Assembly (NCBI RefSeq): GCF_029962835.1
Contig: NC_080590.1
Coordinates: 58,526,001-58,590,000 of the forward strand
Origin: Magnolia sinica
Taxonomy: Eukaryota; Streptophyta; Magnoliopsida; Magnoliales; Magnoliaceae
DNA length: 64,000 nucleotides
Direction of reading: 5' to 3'
In this document: piece by piece, positions 10,942 to 24,683 of the stretch
How the letters are laid out: the number at the start of each line of letters is the position of its first letter
Numbering within the stretch: position 1 is the first letter of the stretch
Made by a program: the position numbers and the translations under genes
The notes under the pieces: generated by a model
Seen by the model: the letters and a program-made list of their open reading frames with translations, nothing else
What the model was told of the DNA's origin: nothing
The model's database searches: none

Positions 10942-13900
10942 TGTAACGCCTTAAAATTCGGGGGTCGAGCATAACTCAGCTCCCGAGTTCCAAAACATCA
11001 CTTATGCAACATATTTAATGATGGATGTATGTTGTCTGTATTAGTACATAAAACATGGAATAGATTAAGCGAAAACACAGATATAATTCAGGGATAAGTG
11101 AATAAAGCAAGCGGAAGACTTATAGAAATATATGTGTACAAGTGCAAATCCCTAAAGTACATTCACCAACCAGGTCGTATGAAAGTGTTGCTTAACAAAA
11201 TTACAAGTATCAAGTTACATTATTTAAATTCCCAAAAATAATCCCAAAGTCCCGCACATCAGAACAAGCTCGCTAGAACCCGTCTGAAAACTGCATATAA
11301 GAGAAAGCAGCCTCATCATCATCCATCTCCCGCTCTGCCTCAGAAGTCGCATCCACATCTGCAACATCAGAACCTAAGACAGAGTCTGGTGGGTGTTTAA
11401 CACCACCCTAGAACGTGGAAGTGAGTGATCAACTCAGTGGAACAATAAGGCACTGGTTAACATGTTATCAGTTCAATCAAGCAGTAATGATAAAGCAGAA
11501 AATTAAATAAATCCTAAGTACTCTTGTTAATGCAAGGATGTATGCAAAATGATGCGTGCCCTCACGCGTACACCCTCAGCATCTTCATCTTACGTTACGC
11601 ATGACACCACCTCAAAGTGCACCACATCTACAAAGCACATGCAAATGCGGTGCATGAATATGATTACCAAGTTGTTATTAGTCCTTTTCATACAGCAGGA
11701 TTGGGAAGCTAAGATACCTTCCTCATATCACCATCCAAACAGTGATCCATTCTAGGGTCGTCAATCCTAGACATCTCATACGATCATATGGTTTCAGGTC
11801 GTAGCAAAGGGCTCATCACCAATCAATGCACGCCTTTCATACCTTCGTTACTACACAAAGGCTCGTCACCTCAATGCGGTATCCAGGCATGCTCGAGGTC
11901 ACTACAAAGGGCTCGTCACCAATCAATGTAGGCTGACAGCACGAATATAGTGTCCCATACCACCATAATCGGCTCACGAGTTTAGTTCCTCACTGGTCAC
12001 TACAGGGAAGCTCGTCACCCCAGCGTAGGCCGACAGCTCGACCACGGTATCCCATACCACCATGTCCGGCTCATGAGTCTTAGTGGATCAAGGTACCAAG
12101 GTTAATAGGATTTCATTGGTAAGTTTGGTACCCTAGATTCAAGCAGTAGCGTCCATACATGGTGAACAGACATCGGATAATCGGATTTCTTGACGAACTC
12201 GACTAGCACGAGCGCACGTTGAGTTGAGCGACATAGAGTGCGCAAACACTTCGCGTGGCCAAACCACTGCTGACAACTCTAATACGACTCGGGTTCGTCG
12301 AATCACGTCCTTTGTGGCGAAAGCGATCTCAGCCACAACCTTAAGGCAGATTACTGATTTCCTGGACTATTCATAATCCCAAACACATTACACTACAACA
12401 AATAATGGTATTGAATGTAAAACAGTAAAGGAACAACAACTTTAATCATGTGGTACTCGAGCATCTGAAGAATATCAGCTTAACATAAATGAAAGCATAA
12501 GTAATGCTTGAAATTAAATAACAAGGAATGTAACTAGCAAGAAGGAAATCACACACACTAGTGGGAGAGTTGAGAATCGCTTCTCAACGCCCATACTAGG
12601 TTGAAACATCACACTTTAGATCATTCAGACATTTCTACAAACATTAGAATACATGAAACAACACACATGACGTACGTTGAGAAACAAGCATTTGGACAAT
12701 TCCTTTTACCAAGGAGTTGTCATGCACACATCTAGCATACATACATGACAAATAATCATGGCAAACACAAGTGCATATTTTATACGTATACGGTACTTTA
12801 TACATACACATAGAATACACAAATCTCAATATAGCACATGCATATCAGGAACGCAACATAAACACAACATTTGGCATGTGAAATCTCATCCATAACAAGA
12901 ATAAATCATTAACTGGCATTGAAAGCCTTGAAAACCATAACCTATACACTTAAAGTCCACACCTTAAGCCAGAAAAGAAACACCGAACTGATTTAGACGA
13001 GTTGTCTTCGTCAACGGCGATAAAATGCCCTAAAACAAGGATAGAAATGAGATACAACAACACCAAGACTAATCTAAGCTCTAACACAAATTAGGGTTAG
13101 GTTAACTTACCCAAAGATGAACTCAGAATCGTCAGAATAATGATTCAAAGTGAAGGTTCAAGGATGCAGAAAACCAGGAAAGAATCCAAGATGATTCACC
13201 AAACTTCTCTCTCACTTTCTCTCTCTTTTCCACTCTCTCTCCAAGCTAGGGTTAGAGAAAATTCGTATGGAAAAGAGAGCTAGGGTTTAAGGACTATAAA
13301 TAGGCCTCATAATGATGAAAATAACCCCAGGGACAAGGTATACTTAGGTTATAACCAAAGTAAGCCTCTCTCGATCCAACGAAGCACTTCTGGTGGGCCT
13401 ATAACCACAAAAGGTCGGACTTAAGCTCACTGACCATGGATCTAGGTCAAGCTGAGTTTTCATACCGACCGGCTCTTCAGATCAGTCGTGGCAGACCACA
13501 CTCAATTCAACGGTCACAAAATCTCGATCAGGTCCACAAGCACAAGGATATGCCTAGGCCATCTTCCCTGATCAGAGGGTGAAATTGGGTCAGAATCCAA
13601 CGGTCAGATAGCATAAAATCATCGCGTAAGCAACACGACTCAGATTTCGTAAAAGCTTATTAAATTTCCAACCGTTCTCACACTCTCCACTCCAGACTCA
13701 ATCAAATCGACCCAGAACATCACATGGACTTGATTTTTGAGATGATGGTCAAGCCCAACATGGTGACCGCAACAGCCTAAGATCATCGCTATCGGACTTT
13801 CGACTCGCGGTCCAGGTCTAATCCAGAACTTCCAAAAATTCCCCAGAACAACTGGATTTAGCGATGGATCCCAGATTTTAGAGTAACATAGCGCTAACTA

Positions 13901-14036
13901 ATCTACAGGTTTTGAGTCATGCAGATCGAATTTAAAGTGATTGATGCGAATTTCACAAGCAATCGAGTATAGCACTAATTACCCCAAAAACAACTACTTA
14001 AGGAAAGATTAGCACAAAAATTCCAAGGTCGTTACA
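10942..14036 (-). repeat. Chromovirus 5' LTR
   Basis: About 3.1 kb, near identical to 745-3833; starts TGTAACGCC and ends GTCGTTACA on the plus strand. The minus-strand TATA-like CTATTTATAG is at 13294-13303. About 150 bases downstream of the expected start site is a strong splice-donor match, GG/GTAAGT on the minus strand (GTAAGT at 13105-13110). No protein-coding content is supported. Confidence 0.93.
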
Positions 14037-14041
14037 ATTAC

Positions 14042-14190
14042 TCTCAAATATTTCAGATTTAGGTCTTCATCTTTTTCTAGTTCTTCTTCTAGTTGCTTTC
14101 AAAAAATACACGAGATTAGTCCATGGGATTCGACCTCGGTCTTATCGAGATTATTACTACATCGTGACCCTACACTTAGGTTTGTGAACA
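14042..14190 (+). repeat. Athila-like 5' LTR, last part
   Basis: Continues the LTR broken at 744 and matches 29605-29759. Ends TTTGTGAACA, directly before the primer site. Confidence 0.85.
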
Positions 14191-14196
14191 AATTTT

Positions 14197-14214
14197 TGGC
14201 GTCGTTGCCGGGGA
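14197..14214 (+). other. Primer-binding site, tRNA-Asp type
   Basis: TGGCGTCGTTGCCGGGGA lies six bases after the LTR end. It matches the complement of the plant tRNA-Asp 3' end with one C-to-T change, the primer typical of Athila elements. Confidence 0.85.
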
Positions 14215-14687
14215 TTAACAGTTGTGTTTTTCTAAGATTAGCTAGTTTTAGAATTAGGTTAAGATTAGGATTTTTCTATTTTTCTATTTTTAGGATTAGG
14301 GTTTGTTTTTAGAAACTTTCTAATTCTAGGATTTCTTTTATTTTTAGAAACTAATTTACTTTCTATTTTTATTTTTACTTTTAGAAACTTCCTAATTTTA
14401 GAATTTCTGTTTTTAGAAACTGACTTGTTTTTTTTTGTTTTGCAGGTTTTTAATTAGGAACTTCTAATTTGGTAACTTCTTTCCAACTCCTTTTCTCTTT
14501 CTATTTCTAGATTTCTATTTCCTTTCTCTCCTTTAAGTTTAGGTTAGAATATGAAATTAAGGGATAAGAGTGTTTTATGCCCAAGTGGGTCCGTGATAAC
14601 ACTCGACGTTTTTTGAGTGAAGGAGGATTAATTGAGGGGTTATCTATCCATCACAGGATTGGACGCCACTCAAGATCCTCAGAGTTA
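14215..14687. other. Athila-like leader, no gene
   Basis: T-rich untranslated leader made of repeated TTTTTAGAA / TAGGATT phrases. I see no coding or RNA gene in it. Confidence 0.6.
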
Positions 14688-15932
14688 ATGGAGGTTATGA
14701 CTGCAAATCAACCAGTCAATTAACCGGGAAGACAACCTCAATCTAGGGCTGAGGAAGTCCAGGATGAGAATGAGGTGCATCAAGCACTCCCACCTCATAC
14801 TTTGCAAGATTATTTACAACCGGTGGGGGTGAGCACACCCTCATGCATGGTTTTTTCAAAAAATATGGGACATATGGATATTAAGCCAGGGGTGATCCAA
14901 CTCCTTCCAAAATTCTATGGACTTGAATCTGAAATTCCATATTTACACTTGAAAGAGTTTGATGAGATTATAGCCACTTTATATTTTCTAAACATGTCTG
15001 AGGACACGGTCAGACTGAAACTCTTTCCCTTTTCTTTGAAAGAGAAACCTAAAACATGGTTGCATTCACTACGTCCTAGATCTATTGGTACATGGAATGA
15101 AATGATAAGGGAGTTCATAAAGTAAATTTTTCCACATCATAAAACAAACACCCTTAGAAAGTCAATCATGAACTTTGCCCAAAAAGAGGATGAAACATTC
15201 TTCCAATGTTGGGAGCGGTTCAAGGATCTTGTCAGTTCATGCCCACAACACGGTTTTGAAATGTGGCACATTACACACTTTTTCTATGATGGACTGACAT
15301 CTTCCATGCGCCAATTGATTGAGACAATGTGCAATGGGGAATTCATGAATAAAAATGTCAATGATGTGTGGGACTACTTGGATAGACTTGCTGAAAATGC
15401 ACAATCATGGGACACTTACTCAAAATCAAGCACACTTCTAGGCCCACTCAATCAAAGGAGGGGCAGATTATACTTTCTGAAAGAGGATGATGATATTAAT
15501 GTTAAAGTGTCTAATCTCATAAGGAAATTCGAGGCCATGAAACTAAGGAAGGATAAGGTTAAGAAAACTATTTGTGGTATTTGTGCTTACAATGTTCACA
15601 CAACTGAAAATTGTTCAATAATACCTGCCTTTCAAGAGGTGTTGAATGAGCAATCCAATGCCGTGAATAATTACCAATGACCTTTCAATGGACCTACCTT
15701 CAATACATACAATCCTAATTGAAGAAATCATCCAAACTTTAGTTGGAGGAATGGACAAACTGCTACCCCTCAAGGTTTCTTTATTCAAATTCCAAATCAA
15801 GTGAAACCTCAAGAAGAACTGGATCAAAATTCCACACAAACTCAAGAACTTACTCAAGCAATATGAGAACTTACAAAATATATGCAAAAGATGGATTCAC
15901 GTGTTATATTTATAGAAAGGGGGATGCTTCTT
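14688..15932 (+). pseudogene. Athila-like gag, disrupted
   Basis: In one frame from ATG 14688 or 14697. Athila-type Gag signatures: LPKFYGLESEIPYLHLKEFDE, LKLFPFSLKEKPKTWLHSLRP, CWERFKDL, YFYDGL-like HFFYDGLTSSMRQLIETMCNG and DYLDRLAENAQSWD. The zinc knuckle CGICAYNVHTTENC is an intact CX2CX4HX4C. Stops: TAA 14721-14723 (fits CAA to TAA), TAA 15123-15125, TGA 15678-15680 and TGA 15720-15722 (fits TGG to TGA). The protein would be the nucleocapsid precursor. The frame is cut at 15933 by a solo chromovirus LTR and the remainder of the element resumes at 19028. Confidence 0.9.
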
Positions 15933-18900
15933 TGTAACGCCCTGAAATTCGGGGGTCGAGCATAACTCAGCTCCCGAGTTCCAAAACATCACTATGCAAC
16001 ATATTTAATGATGGATGTATGTTGTCTGTATTAGTGCATAAAACATAGAATAGATTAAGCCAAAGCACAGATATAATTCAGGGATAAGTGAATAAAGCAA
16101 GCGGAAGACTTATAGAAATATATGTATACAAGTGTGAATCCCTGAAGTATATACACAAACCAGGTCGTGATGAAAGTGTGGCTATCAAAATTACAAGTAT
16201 CAAGTTACATCATTTAATTCCCAAAAATAATCCCAGAGTCCCGCGCATCAGAACAAGGCTCGCTAGAACCCGTCTGAAAACTGCATATAAGAGAAAGCAG
16301 CCTCATCATCATCCATCTCCCGCTCTGCCTCAGAAGTCGCATCAATATCTGCAACATCAGAACCTAAGACAGAGTCTGGTGGGTGTTTAACACCGCCCCA
16401 GAATGTGGGAGTGAGTGATCAACTCAGTGGAACAATAAGGCACTGGTTAACATATTATCAGTTCAATCAAGCAGTAATGATAAAGCAGAACAAGTAAACA
16501 AGTCCTAAGTACTCTTGTTAATGCAAGGATGCATGCAAAATGATGCGTGCCCTCACGCATACACCCTCAGCGTCTTCATCTGACGTTACCCATGACACCA
16601 CCTCAAAGTGCGCCACATCTACAAAGCACATGCAAATGCGGTGCATGGATATGATTACCAAGTTGTTATTAGTCCTTTTCATACAGCAGGATTGGGAAGC
16701 TAAGATACCTTCCTCATGTCACCATCCAAACAGTGATCTATTCTAGGGTCGTCAGTCCTAGACATCTCATACGATCATATGGTTGTAGGTCGTAGCAAAG
16801 GGCTCGTCACCAATCAATGCACGCCTTTCATACCTTCACTACTACACTAAGGCTCGTCACCTCAATGCGGTATCCAGGCATGCTCGAGGTCACTACAAAG
16901 GGCTCGTCACCAATCAATGTAGGCCGACAGCACGAATATAGTGTCTCATACCACCATAATCGGCTCACGAGTTTAGTTCCTCACTGGTCACTACAAGGAG
17001 GCTCGTCACCCCAACGTAGGCCGACAGCTCGACCACGGTGTCCCATACCACCATGTCCGGCTCATGAGTCTTTGCGGATCAAGGTACCATGGTTAATAAG
17101 ATTTCATTGGTAAGTTCGGTACCCTAGATTCAAGCAGTAGCGTCCATACATGGTGAACATACATTGGACAATCGGGTTACTTGACGAACTCGACTAGCAC
17201 GAGCACACGTTGAGTTGAACGACATAAAGTGCGCAAACACTCCGCGTGGCCAAACCACTGCCGACAACTCTAATACGACTTGGGTTCGTCTAATCACGTC
17301 CTTTGTGGCGAAAGCGATCTCAGCCACAACCTTAAGGCAGATTACCAATTTCCTGGACTATTCATAGTCCCAAACACATTACCCTACAATAGATATTCGT
17401 ATTAAATGTAGAACAGTAATGGAACAACAACTTCACTCATGTGGTACACAAGCACTTGAAGAATATCAACTTAACATGAATGTAAGCATAAGTAAGACTT
17501 GAATTTAAATAACAAGGAATGTAAATAGCAAGAAGGAAATCATGCACACTAGTGGGAGAGTTGAGAATCGCTTCTCGACGCCCATACTAGACTGAAACAT
17601 CACACTTTAGATCATTCAGGCATTTCTACAAACACTTAGAATACACAACCCAACATACATGACGTATGTTGAAATACATGCATTTGGACAATTCCTTTTA
17701 CCAAGGAGTTGTCATACACACAACTAGCATTCATACATGACGAATAATCATGGCAAACACAAGTGCATATTTTATATGTATACGATACTTTATACATACA
17801 CACAGAATATACAAATCTCAATATATCACATGCATATCAGGAACACAACATAAACATAACATTTGGCATGTGAAATCTCATCCATAACAAGAATAAATCA
17901 TTAACTGGCATTGAAAGCCTTGAAAACCATAACCTATACACTTAAAGTCCGCACCTTAAGCCAGAAAAGAACACCGAACTGATTTCAGACGAGTTGTCTT
18001 CGTCAACGGCGATAGAATACCCTAACGCAAGAATAGAAATGAGATACAACAACACAAAGACTATTCTAAGCTCTAACACAGATTAGGGTTAGGTTAACTT
18101 ACCCAAAGATGAACTCAGAATCGTCAGAATAACGATTCAAAGTGTAGGTTCAAAGATGAAGAAGAACCGGAAAGAATCTAAGATGATTCACCAAACTTCT
18201 CTCTCACTTTCTCTCTCTTTTCCTTTCTCTTTCTTAGGTAGGGTTAGAGAAATTCGTATGGAAAAGAGAGCTAGGGTTTCAAGGACTATAAATAGGCCTA
18301 ACTTTGATGAAAATAACCCTAGGGACAAGGTATACTTAGGGTATAACCAAAACCTGACTCTCGCGATCCAACGAAGCACTTCTGGTGGGCCAAAAACCAC
18401 GAAAGGTCGGACTTAAGCTCACTGACCATGGATCTAGGTCAGGCTGAGTTTTCGTACCGACCGGCTCTTCAGATCAGCCGTGGCGGACCACACTCAATTC
18501 AACGGTCACAGAATCTCGATCAGGTCCACAAGCACAAGGACATGCCTGGGCCACCTTCCTTGATCAGAGGGTGAAATTGGGTCAGAATCCAACGGTCAGA
18601 TTGCTTAAAAACGTCGCGCAAGCAACACGACTCAGATTTCATAAAAGCTTAATAAATTCCAACCGTTCTCACACTCTTCACTCTGAACTCAAACAAATCG
18701 ACCCAGAACATCTTCTGGACTTGATTTTTGAGGTGATGGTTAAGCCCAACATAGTGACCGCAACAGCCTAAGATCATCGCAATCGGACTTTCGACGCGCG
18801 GTCCAGGTCCGATCCAGAACTTCCAAAAATTCCCTAGAACAACTGGATTTAGCGATGGATCCCAGATTTCAGAGTAACATAGCGGTAACTAATCTACAAG

Positions 18901-19027
18901 TTTAGAGTCATGCAGATCGAATTTAAAGTGATTGATGCGAATTTCACAAGCAATCGAGTATAGCGCTAATTACCCCAAAACAACTACTTAGGGAAAGATA
19001 AACACAAAATTTTCTAGGGTCATTACA
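15933..19027 (-). mobile_element. Solo LTR of the Tekay/Del-type chromovirus family
   Basis: Starts TGTAACGCCCTGAAATTCGG and ends GTCATTACA; matches the LTRs of the full element over its whole 3.1 kb. Flanked by a perfect 5-bp duplication TTCTT (15928-15932 and 19028-19032). A single LTR with an intact duplication indicates LTR-LTR recombination that removed the internal region. Same orientation as the full element. Confidence 0.95.
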
Positions 19028-22000
19028 TTCTTGTTCAACCTCTCCCCAATCCCAAACCATAATATGGGATAAGTATCTCAGCTCTTCAAATCAGATGGAG
19101 TAAGCTAAATCTATCACCACTCTTAGAAGTGTGAAGACCATTGACAAAACTATTCCGGTTAGGGTTAAAAAGCCTAAAGACCCAGAAGAGGACAACAATG
19201 ATAAACCTAGCACTGCTCAATAAGAATTGGAACCAAAACTTCAAGACAAGTCGATTGCCCCATTCCTCCAACGGTTGATTGCACCAAATCCTCTCTCTAA
19301 CTCTTAAGACATTCTAGAGGTGTTAAAATAAGTAAAGGTCAATATCCCTCTATTAGATGTGGTTAAATAAATATCTTCATATGCCAAATTCCTGAAAGAT
19401 TTGTGTATGACCAAAAGACGACAAAGTATCAAAAAGAAAATATTTTTAACTGAAAAAGTGAGTGCCAACCTAAAGCAAGATGTGCCACAAAAGTACAAAG
19501 ATCCTGGTAGCCCAACCATCGCTTGCGTAATTGGGAACTACCAAATTAAGCACGCACTTCTTGACTTAGGAGTAAGTGGTAATCTGATTCCTTACTCGGT
19601 CTATAAACAGTTAGCTTTGGGTGAATTGAAACCCACCCTAACCACATTACAACTTGCTGACTGCTTAGTTCATGTACTAAAAGGGGTGATTGAGGATATG
19701 TTGGTCCAGGTTGATAGATTCTACTACCCATTAGATTTCATCGTCCTGGATACGAAACCCACAAGTAACATAAGCACTCAATTTCTCGTCATTCTTGGTC
19801 ACCCATTCCTTACCACTTCAAACGCAATCATTAATTAGAGGAATGGGGTTATGAGTATGTATTTTGGGGATATGATATTGGAGTTAAATATCTTTTTTAA
19901 CATAGGCAAACAGTTGGAGGATGATGATGATTTCCACGACATTAACGTGATTGACTCTTTTGTGAAAGATAGAACTTTGATGACCTTATCCTCTGACCCT
20001 CTAGAGATGTGCTTAGCCCACTCCCATGATTTTGATGATGACATGATTAGGGAGATGGGTGCCATGCTTGATACTATGCCAGTACTTGAAGTTAACCTGT
20101 TGAAACCATAATTCGAAGAATTACCCCAAATTAATGTAGTGCCTCAACCGTCTAACCTCAAGACGCCAAAGCTTGACCTAAAACCTTTGCCCTATGATTT
20201 GAAATATGTCTACTTAGGTCAAGATAAGACACACTTGATGATGATTTCTTTCCACTTTAAGCAAGAATAGGAGAGTATGCTCATCTCTACTCTCATTGAA
20301 CACAAAGGAGCCCTTCGATGGTCGATTATGAACCTCAAGGGAATTGACCCTTTGATTTATAATCACTGCATTTATCTTGAGGATAATGCAAAGACTTCTT
20401 GGCAATCACAACGTAAACTAAATCCAAACATGAAGGAAGTGGTTAAGGCTGAGGTTCTTAAACTATTAGATGTAGGTATCATATTCCCAATATCCAATAT
20501 CCAATGGGTGAGTCCAACTCAAGTGGTTCCTATGAAGTTCGGAATTACCATCGTAACCAATGCCAATAATGAACCCGTGCCAACTAGAGTTACTACTAGT
20601 TGGAGAATGTGCATTAACATAGGAAGTTGAATGCTATCACGTGGAAGGACCACTTCCCTTTGCCCTTCATTGATCAAATCTTGAAAAGGTTAACTGGTCA
20701 CTCTTATTATTACTTCCTTGACAGTTATTCAGGCTACAACCAAATAGAGATAACCCCTGAAGATTAGGAAAAGACCACGTTCACATGTCCTTTTGGCACC
20801 TTTGCTTATCGAAGGATGTCATTCGGGCTATGTAATGCCCCCACCACTTTTCAGCGATGCATAATGAGTATTTTTTCTAACATAGTAGGGCAATATCTAG
20901 AGGCCTTCATGGATGACTTCTCTATCTTTGGTCCATCTTTTAGCAATTGCTTAGAGAATCTTAAATGTGTGCTGAAAAGATGTGAAGAAAAGAATTTGGT
21001 ACTCAATTGGGAGAAGTGTCATTTCATAGTTCGTAAGGGAATTGTCCTTGGACATACCATCTCATCCAAAGGAATTAAGGTATATAAGGCTAAAATTAAT
21101 CTTATCTCTAACCTACCTCCACCCAAGAACATACGAGCCGTGCGATCCTTCATAGGACACGCCAATTTTTACAAGAGATTCATAAAGGACTTTAGTTACC
21201 TCTCTCGTCCCTTATGTAATCTACTTCAAAAGGATGCACTATTTGAGTGGATTGAACAATGCTAGGAAGCTTTTACTATGCTCAAGGGTATGTTAACTAC
21301 TGCACCTATCATGCAGCCACCCGATTGGAGCCTTCCTTTTGAATTTATGTGTGACATGTCTGACTTTGCTCTTAGGGCGGTTTTAAGCTAGAGAAAAGAC
21401 AAGAAGCCATATGTTATACACTATGCAAGTAAAACCCTAAATCCTGCCCAAGTGAATTATTCAACTACGAAGAAGGAACTCTTAGTCAAAGTATTCACTT
21501 TCGACAAATTTAGGTCATACTTGATTGGATCCAAGATCGTCATTTACACAAATCATGCAGCACTCAAGTATCTTCTTTCTAAGAATGATGATAAGCCCCA
21601 CTTGATAAGATGGATCCTCCTACTCTAAGATTTAATTTGGAAATAAAAGATAAAAAGAGAGTAGAAAATATAATGGCTGACCATCTTTCCTGCCTTGATC
21701 TCTCTGATTCCCTTGAGACGACACATATAAATGACATGTTCCCTGATGAACAATTGTTCAAAGTCTCCCATTCACTTGGTTTGTTAATATTACCAATTAT
21801 CTTGCCATTGGTTTTACGCCAACATATTGGACTACACAAGATGAGAAAAAAATTCTTCGCTAAGGTTCGTAAGTTCTTCTGGGATGATCCATATTTATTT
21901 AAATATTGCCCAAACCAAATCTTAAGGAGATGTGTGCCAGACAATAAACACCAAAGTGTCATCTCTTTCTGTCACTCTTAGGCCTGTGGTGGTCACTTTT

Positions 22001-23048
22001 CTGCTAAAAAGACCACAGCCAAGATTCTGCAGTGTAGCTTTTATTAGCCCACTATGTTTAGGGACACTCATGAGTTTTGTAAAGCTTGTGAGCATTGTCA
22101 AAAGTTGGGAGCATTGTCCCATTGAAATATGGTGCCTCTTAACGCCATTCTCAATATAAAAGCATTTGATTGTTGGGGCATCGATTTCATGGGACCATTC
22201 TCCCAATCCTTTAGGAATTTATACATTTTGCTAGCAGTAGACTATGTTACTAAGTAGGTCAAAGTAATTCCATGCTGGAACAATGACTATCAAACGGTCA
22301 TTAAATTCTTAAAAGAGAACATCCTTTCCCGGTTCGGAATGCCTCAAGCCATCATTAGTGATTGGAGCTCACATTTTTGTAATAGGTCATTTGCGAACCT
22401 AATGAAGAAATATGGCATTTCTCATAAAGTGAGCACTCTATACCACCCACAACAAGCGAGAAAGCTGAGATTTCCAATAGAAAAATTAAACACATCTTGG
22501 AAAAGACGGTTAACCCTGACTGTAAGGATTGGTCAATCCTATTGAGCGATGCATTATAGGTTTACCATACCGCATTTAAGACCCCTATTGGAATGTCTCC
22601 CTTTAGACTTGTCTATGGGAAGGCTTGTCACTTGCCTATAGAGTTGGAACATAGAGCCTATTGGGTAATAAAAAATTTGAATTTCAATCTAGACAACGTT
22701 GGCTTGCTACGCATACTTCAGTTGAATGAACTTGAAGAAATTTGGAATGATGCATATGAGAACTCAAGAATTTACAAGGATAGGATGAAGGTGTTTCATG
22801 ACCAACACATTCTTTGGAAATCAATCACACCAGGTTAGAAATCCCTCTTGTATAATTCTCAGTTATATCTCTTTCCGAGAAAACTCCGATCTCGTTGGAC
22901 TGGATCTTTCACCGTTACCAATATTTATCCTCATAGGGCTATTGAGATTCGAAATCCAACCAATGGCAATGAATTCAAAGTAAATGGACATTAATTAAAC
23001 CCATTTGTTGAGCAATTTAATTCAGAGGACATGTCCATCTCTAAATGA
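19028..23048 (+). pseudogene. Athila-like pol (protease, RT, RNase H, integrase), disrupted
   Basis: Protease at 19401-19838 with the Athila-type active site LLDLGVS, then VILGHPFL. Reverse transcriptase about 20430-21265 (LDVGIIFPISN; WRMCIN; SFGLCNAPTTFQRC; active site FMDDFSIFG near 20905-20935). RNase H about 21270-21600 ([29 protein letters not shown]). Integrase about 21960-22840 ([59 protein letters not shown]). Stops include 19836-19838, 20109-20111, 20268-20270, 21263-21265 and one near 21389; frameshifts lie near 20630, 21590 and 22470. Non-functional remnant. The order protease-RT-RNase H-integrase is that of Ty3/gypsy. Confidence 0.9.
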
Positions 23049-24207
23049 TCCTGTTTATCAGGATTGATCTCCTAGTCTGACGGAGGTATAGTTAGGTTTA
23101 TCACTTTTCGTTCTAGGATAGTTTGTTTTCTTCCATTCTAAGATAGTTTGCTTTCGCTATTTAGGATAGTTTGCTTTTCGGTTGATTGATTCTTGTGCTA
23201 ACCCACCTTCACACTAAGATCCTTTGGAAAAAGCCTCTAAATTTCTTCATCAGGTACTATCTCTCCATCACTTCTCTTTCAATTGCGTTGCCTCTTTTGC
23301 AAATCATGCATTTTTCTTTTACATTTTAGGTTGGGGATGGGAGATTAGGTAAACTAATTAGTGTTTTCTCAGTTTTGAGCAAATTTTGTGAATTTTTTTT
23401 TTAAAAAAAATCAATGTTTATCTATTTGGAAAGCGATGAGTGTGTATTTAAGACTGTTTTAAGTATGATGATAAGACAGAATCGAATTTTGAATTGTTGG
23501 ACTTGGAGAAACTAAGTAACCTATCACTTGTGGTTCTTACATTCACTTGGTTAAGAGGATGTTCGAATATTATGTTATTCAAATTGTTTTCGGTGAATAG
23601 TACTAGATTTTCTGCTTGCTAGTATGGTGATCATTGAAAGATATTGAGAATCGAGTCTGGAGAATTTTATCCACCTTAAAAGAAGAAAAAAAAATAGTTA
23701 AAAAATAGGAGATCAACAAAAATGTCATAAAGAATGAAGAATGACAACATCTTTGAGGGGAATAAAAAATGTCTTTGAAAAGGATGTAATGTCTGAAAGA
23801 AAGAAAAAAAAAAGGATAAAAAGACAGAATGAATACAAATGACCGTCGATATAAAACCAAAACTGGAAAAAGAAGGAGAAAGGTATACGTTTGGAATCAG
23901 TATTTGGCTTTTCAACCAATCTTGAAGTGATGAGCATGGCTAACGTTATGAAAAGATAGTATTTTCACTGAGCACATTGAAAAGCTTGATATGCGAACTA
24001 TGCTCTGACCTAATGGAAAGGGACTTATTTGATTGATTGCTTATGTGATTCAACTCTAGATTCTCAAAATATCAATTTCTCATCTTGAGTCTACTCATGC
24101 ATACTTAATACACAAAAGATTGTTTTCTAAAAAAGGTTGAACATTGCGCATTAAACTTATGTTTCACATACTTTGCTCGGGACTAGCAAAATGCTAGTTG
24201 GGGATTA
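23049..24207. other. Athila-like 3' untranslated region with polypurine tract
   Basis: AT-rich, with A-runs near 23670-23710 and 23805-23815. No coding frame I can support; the reading frames on the minus strand here are low-complexity Phe/Ser. The purine-rich AGTTGGGGATTA at 24196-24207 directly precedes the 3' LTR. Confidence 0.65.
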
Positions 24208-24463
24208 TGTTGAGGGTCAAATATTGTATATTGGACCCTAGTTATTCCTTGGTTTTATGAACATGATAATGCTTAATGTTCTATTTTAATCATGTTTGTG
24301 GTGCAAGGTGAATTCAAGAGCTTGGATTAAAAATGGTGTTAAAAGCATGAATTTAATGCTCAAGAATCACCAAGACCAAGAATGAAGAATGCACATACTA
24401 AAGATCCAAGAAAATCAAGTCAAGAATGAAGAAAATTGGAGTTTTTAAGTGAATTTGCGTGAT

Positions 24464-24683
24464 CCTCGACCAGTCTGGCTCTTGCTCGACTAGTCGTACG
24501 TACGCTCGACCAATCCTGGACTCTGCTCAACCAGTTCTGGCTCGACCAGTCGAGCTACCTCAATTCAAACTCCAGCAACTAAAATCACTAAAATCAGGTC
24601 ATCCTCGACTAGTCGAAGAAAATCCTCGACCATTCAAAGGTTCCCTCAACTAGTCTAAGGATTTCCTCGACTAGTCCAAGGCT
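24464..24683 (+). promoter_or_regulatory. Array of CTCGAC[C/T]AGTC motifs in U3
   Basis: Nine copies of CTCGACCAGTC / CTCGACTAGTC (several degenerate, such as CTCAACCAGTT) in 220 bp, ending about 80 bp before the TATA box. The core CGACTAGTCG is a perfect palindrome. Position suggests upstream transcription-factor sites; function is inferred. Confidence 0.7.

Larger units (their letters stand above)
745..14036 (-). mobile_element. Tekay/Del-type chromovirus (Ty3/gypsy), full length
   Basis: A 13.3-kb element bounded by two LTRs of about 3.09 kb (745-3833 and 10942-14036), with TG...CA ends and flanking 5-bp repeats ATTAT (740-744) and ATTAC (14037-14041). The uninterrupted 3' LTR of the host element shows the empty site. 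Read on the minus strand the order is 5' LTR, tRNA-Met-type primer site, GC-hairpin leader, accessory ORF, gag-pol with a C-terminal chromodomain, G-rich polypurine tract, 3' LTR. Very long LTRs and a chromodomain after the integrase fit the Tekay/Del clade. Accessory ORF and gag-pol carry four premature stops and a frameshift, so the copy is not autonomous. Confidence 0.93.

Noticed and set aside
23603..23937. Phe/Ser-rich ORFs on the minus strand
   Set aside because: AT-rich low-complexity sequence in the Athila-like 3' untranslated region; no domain.
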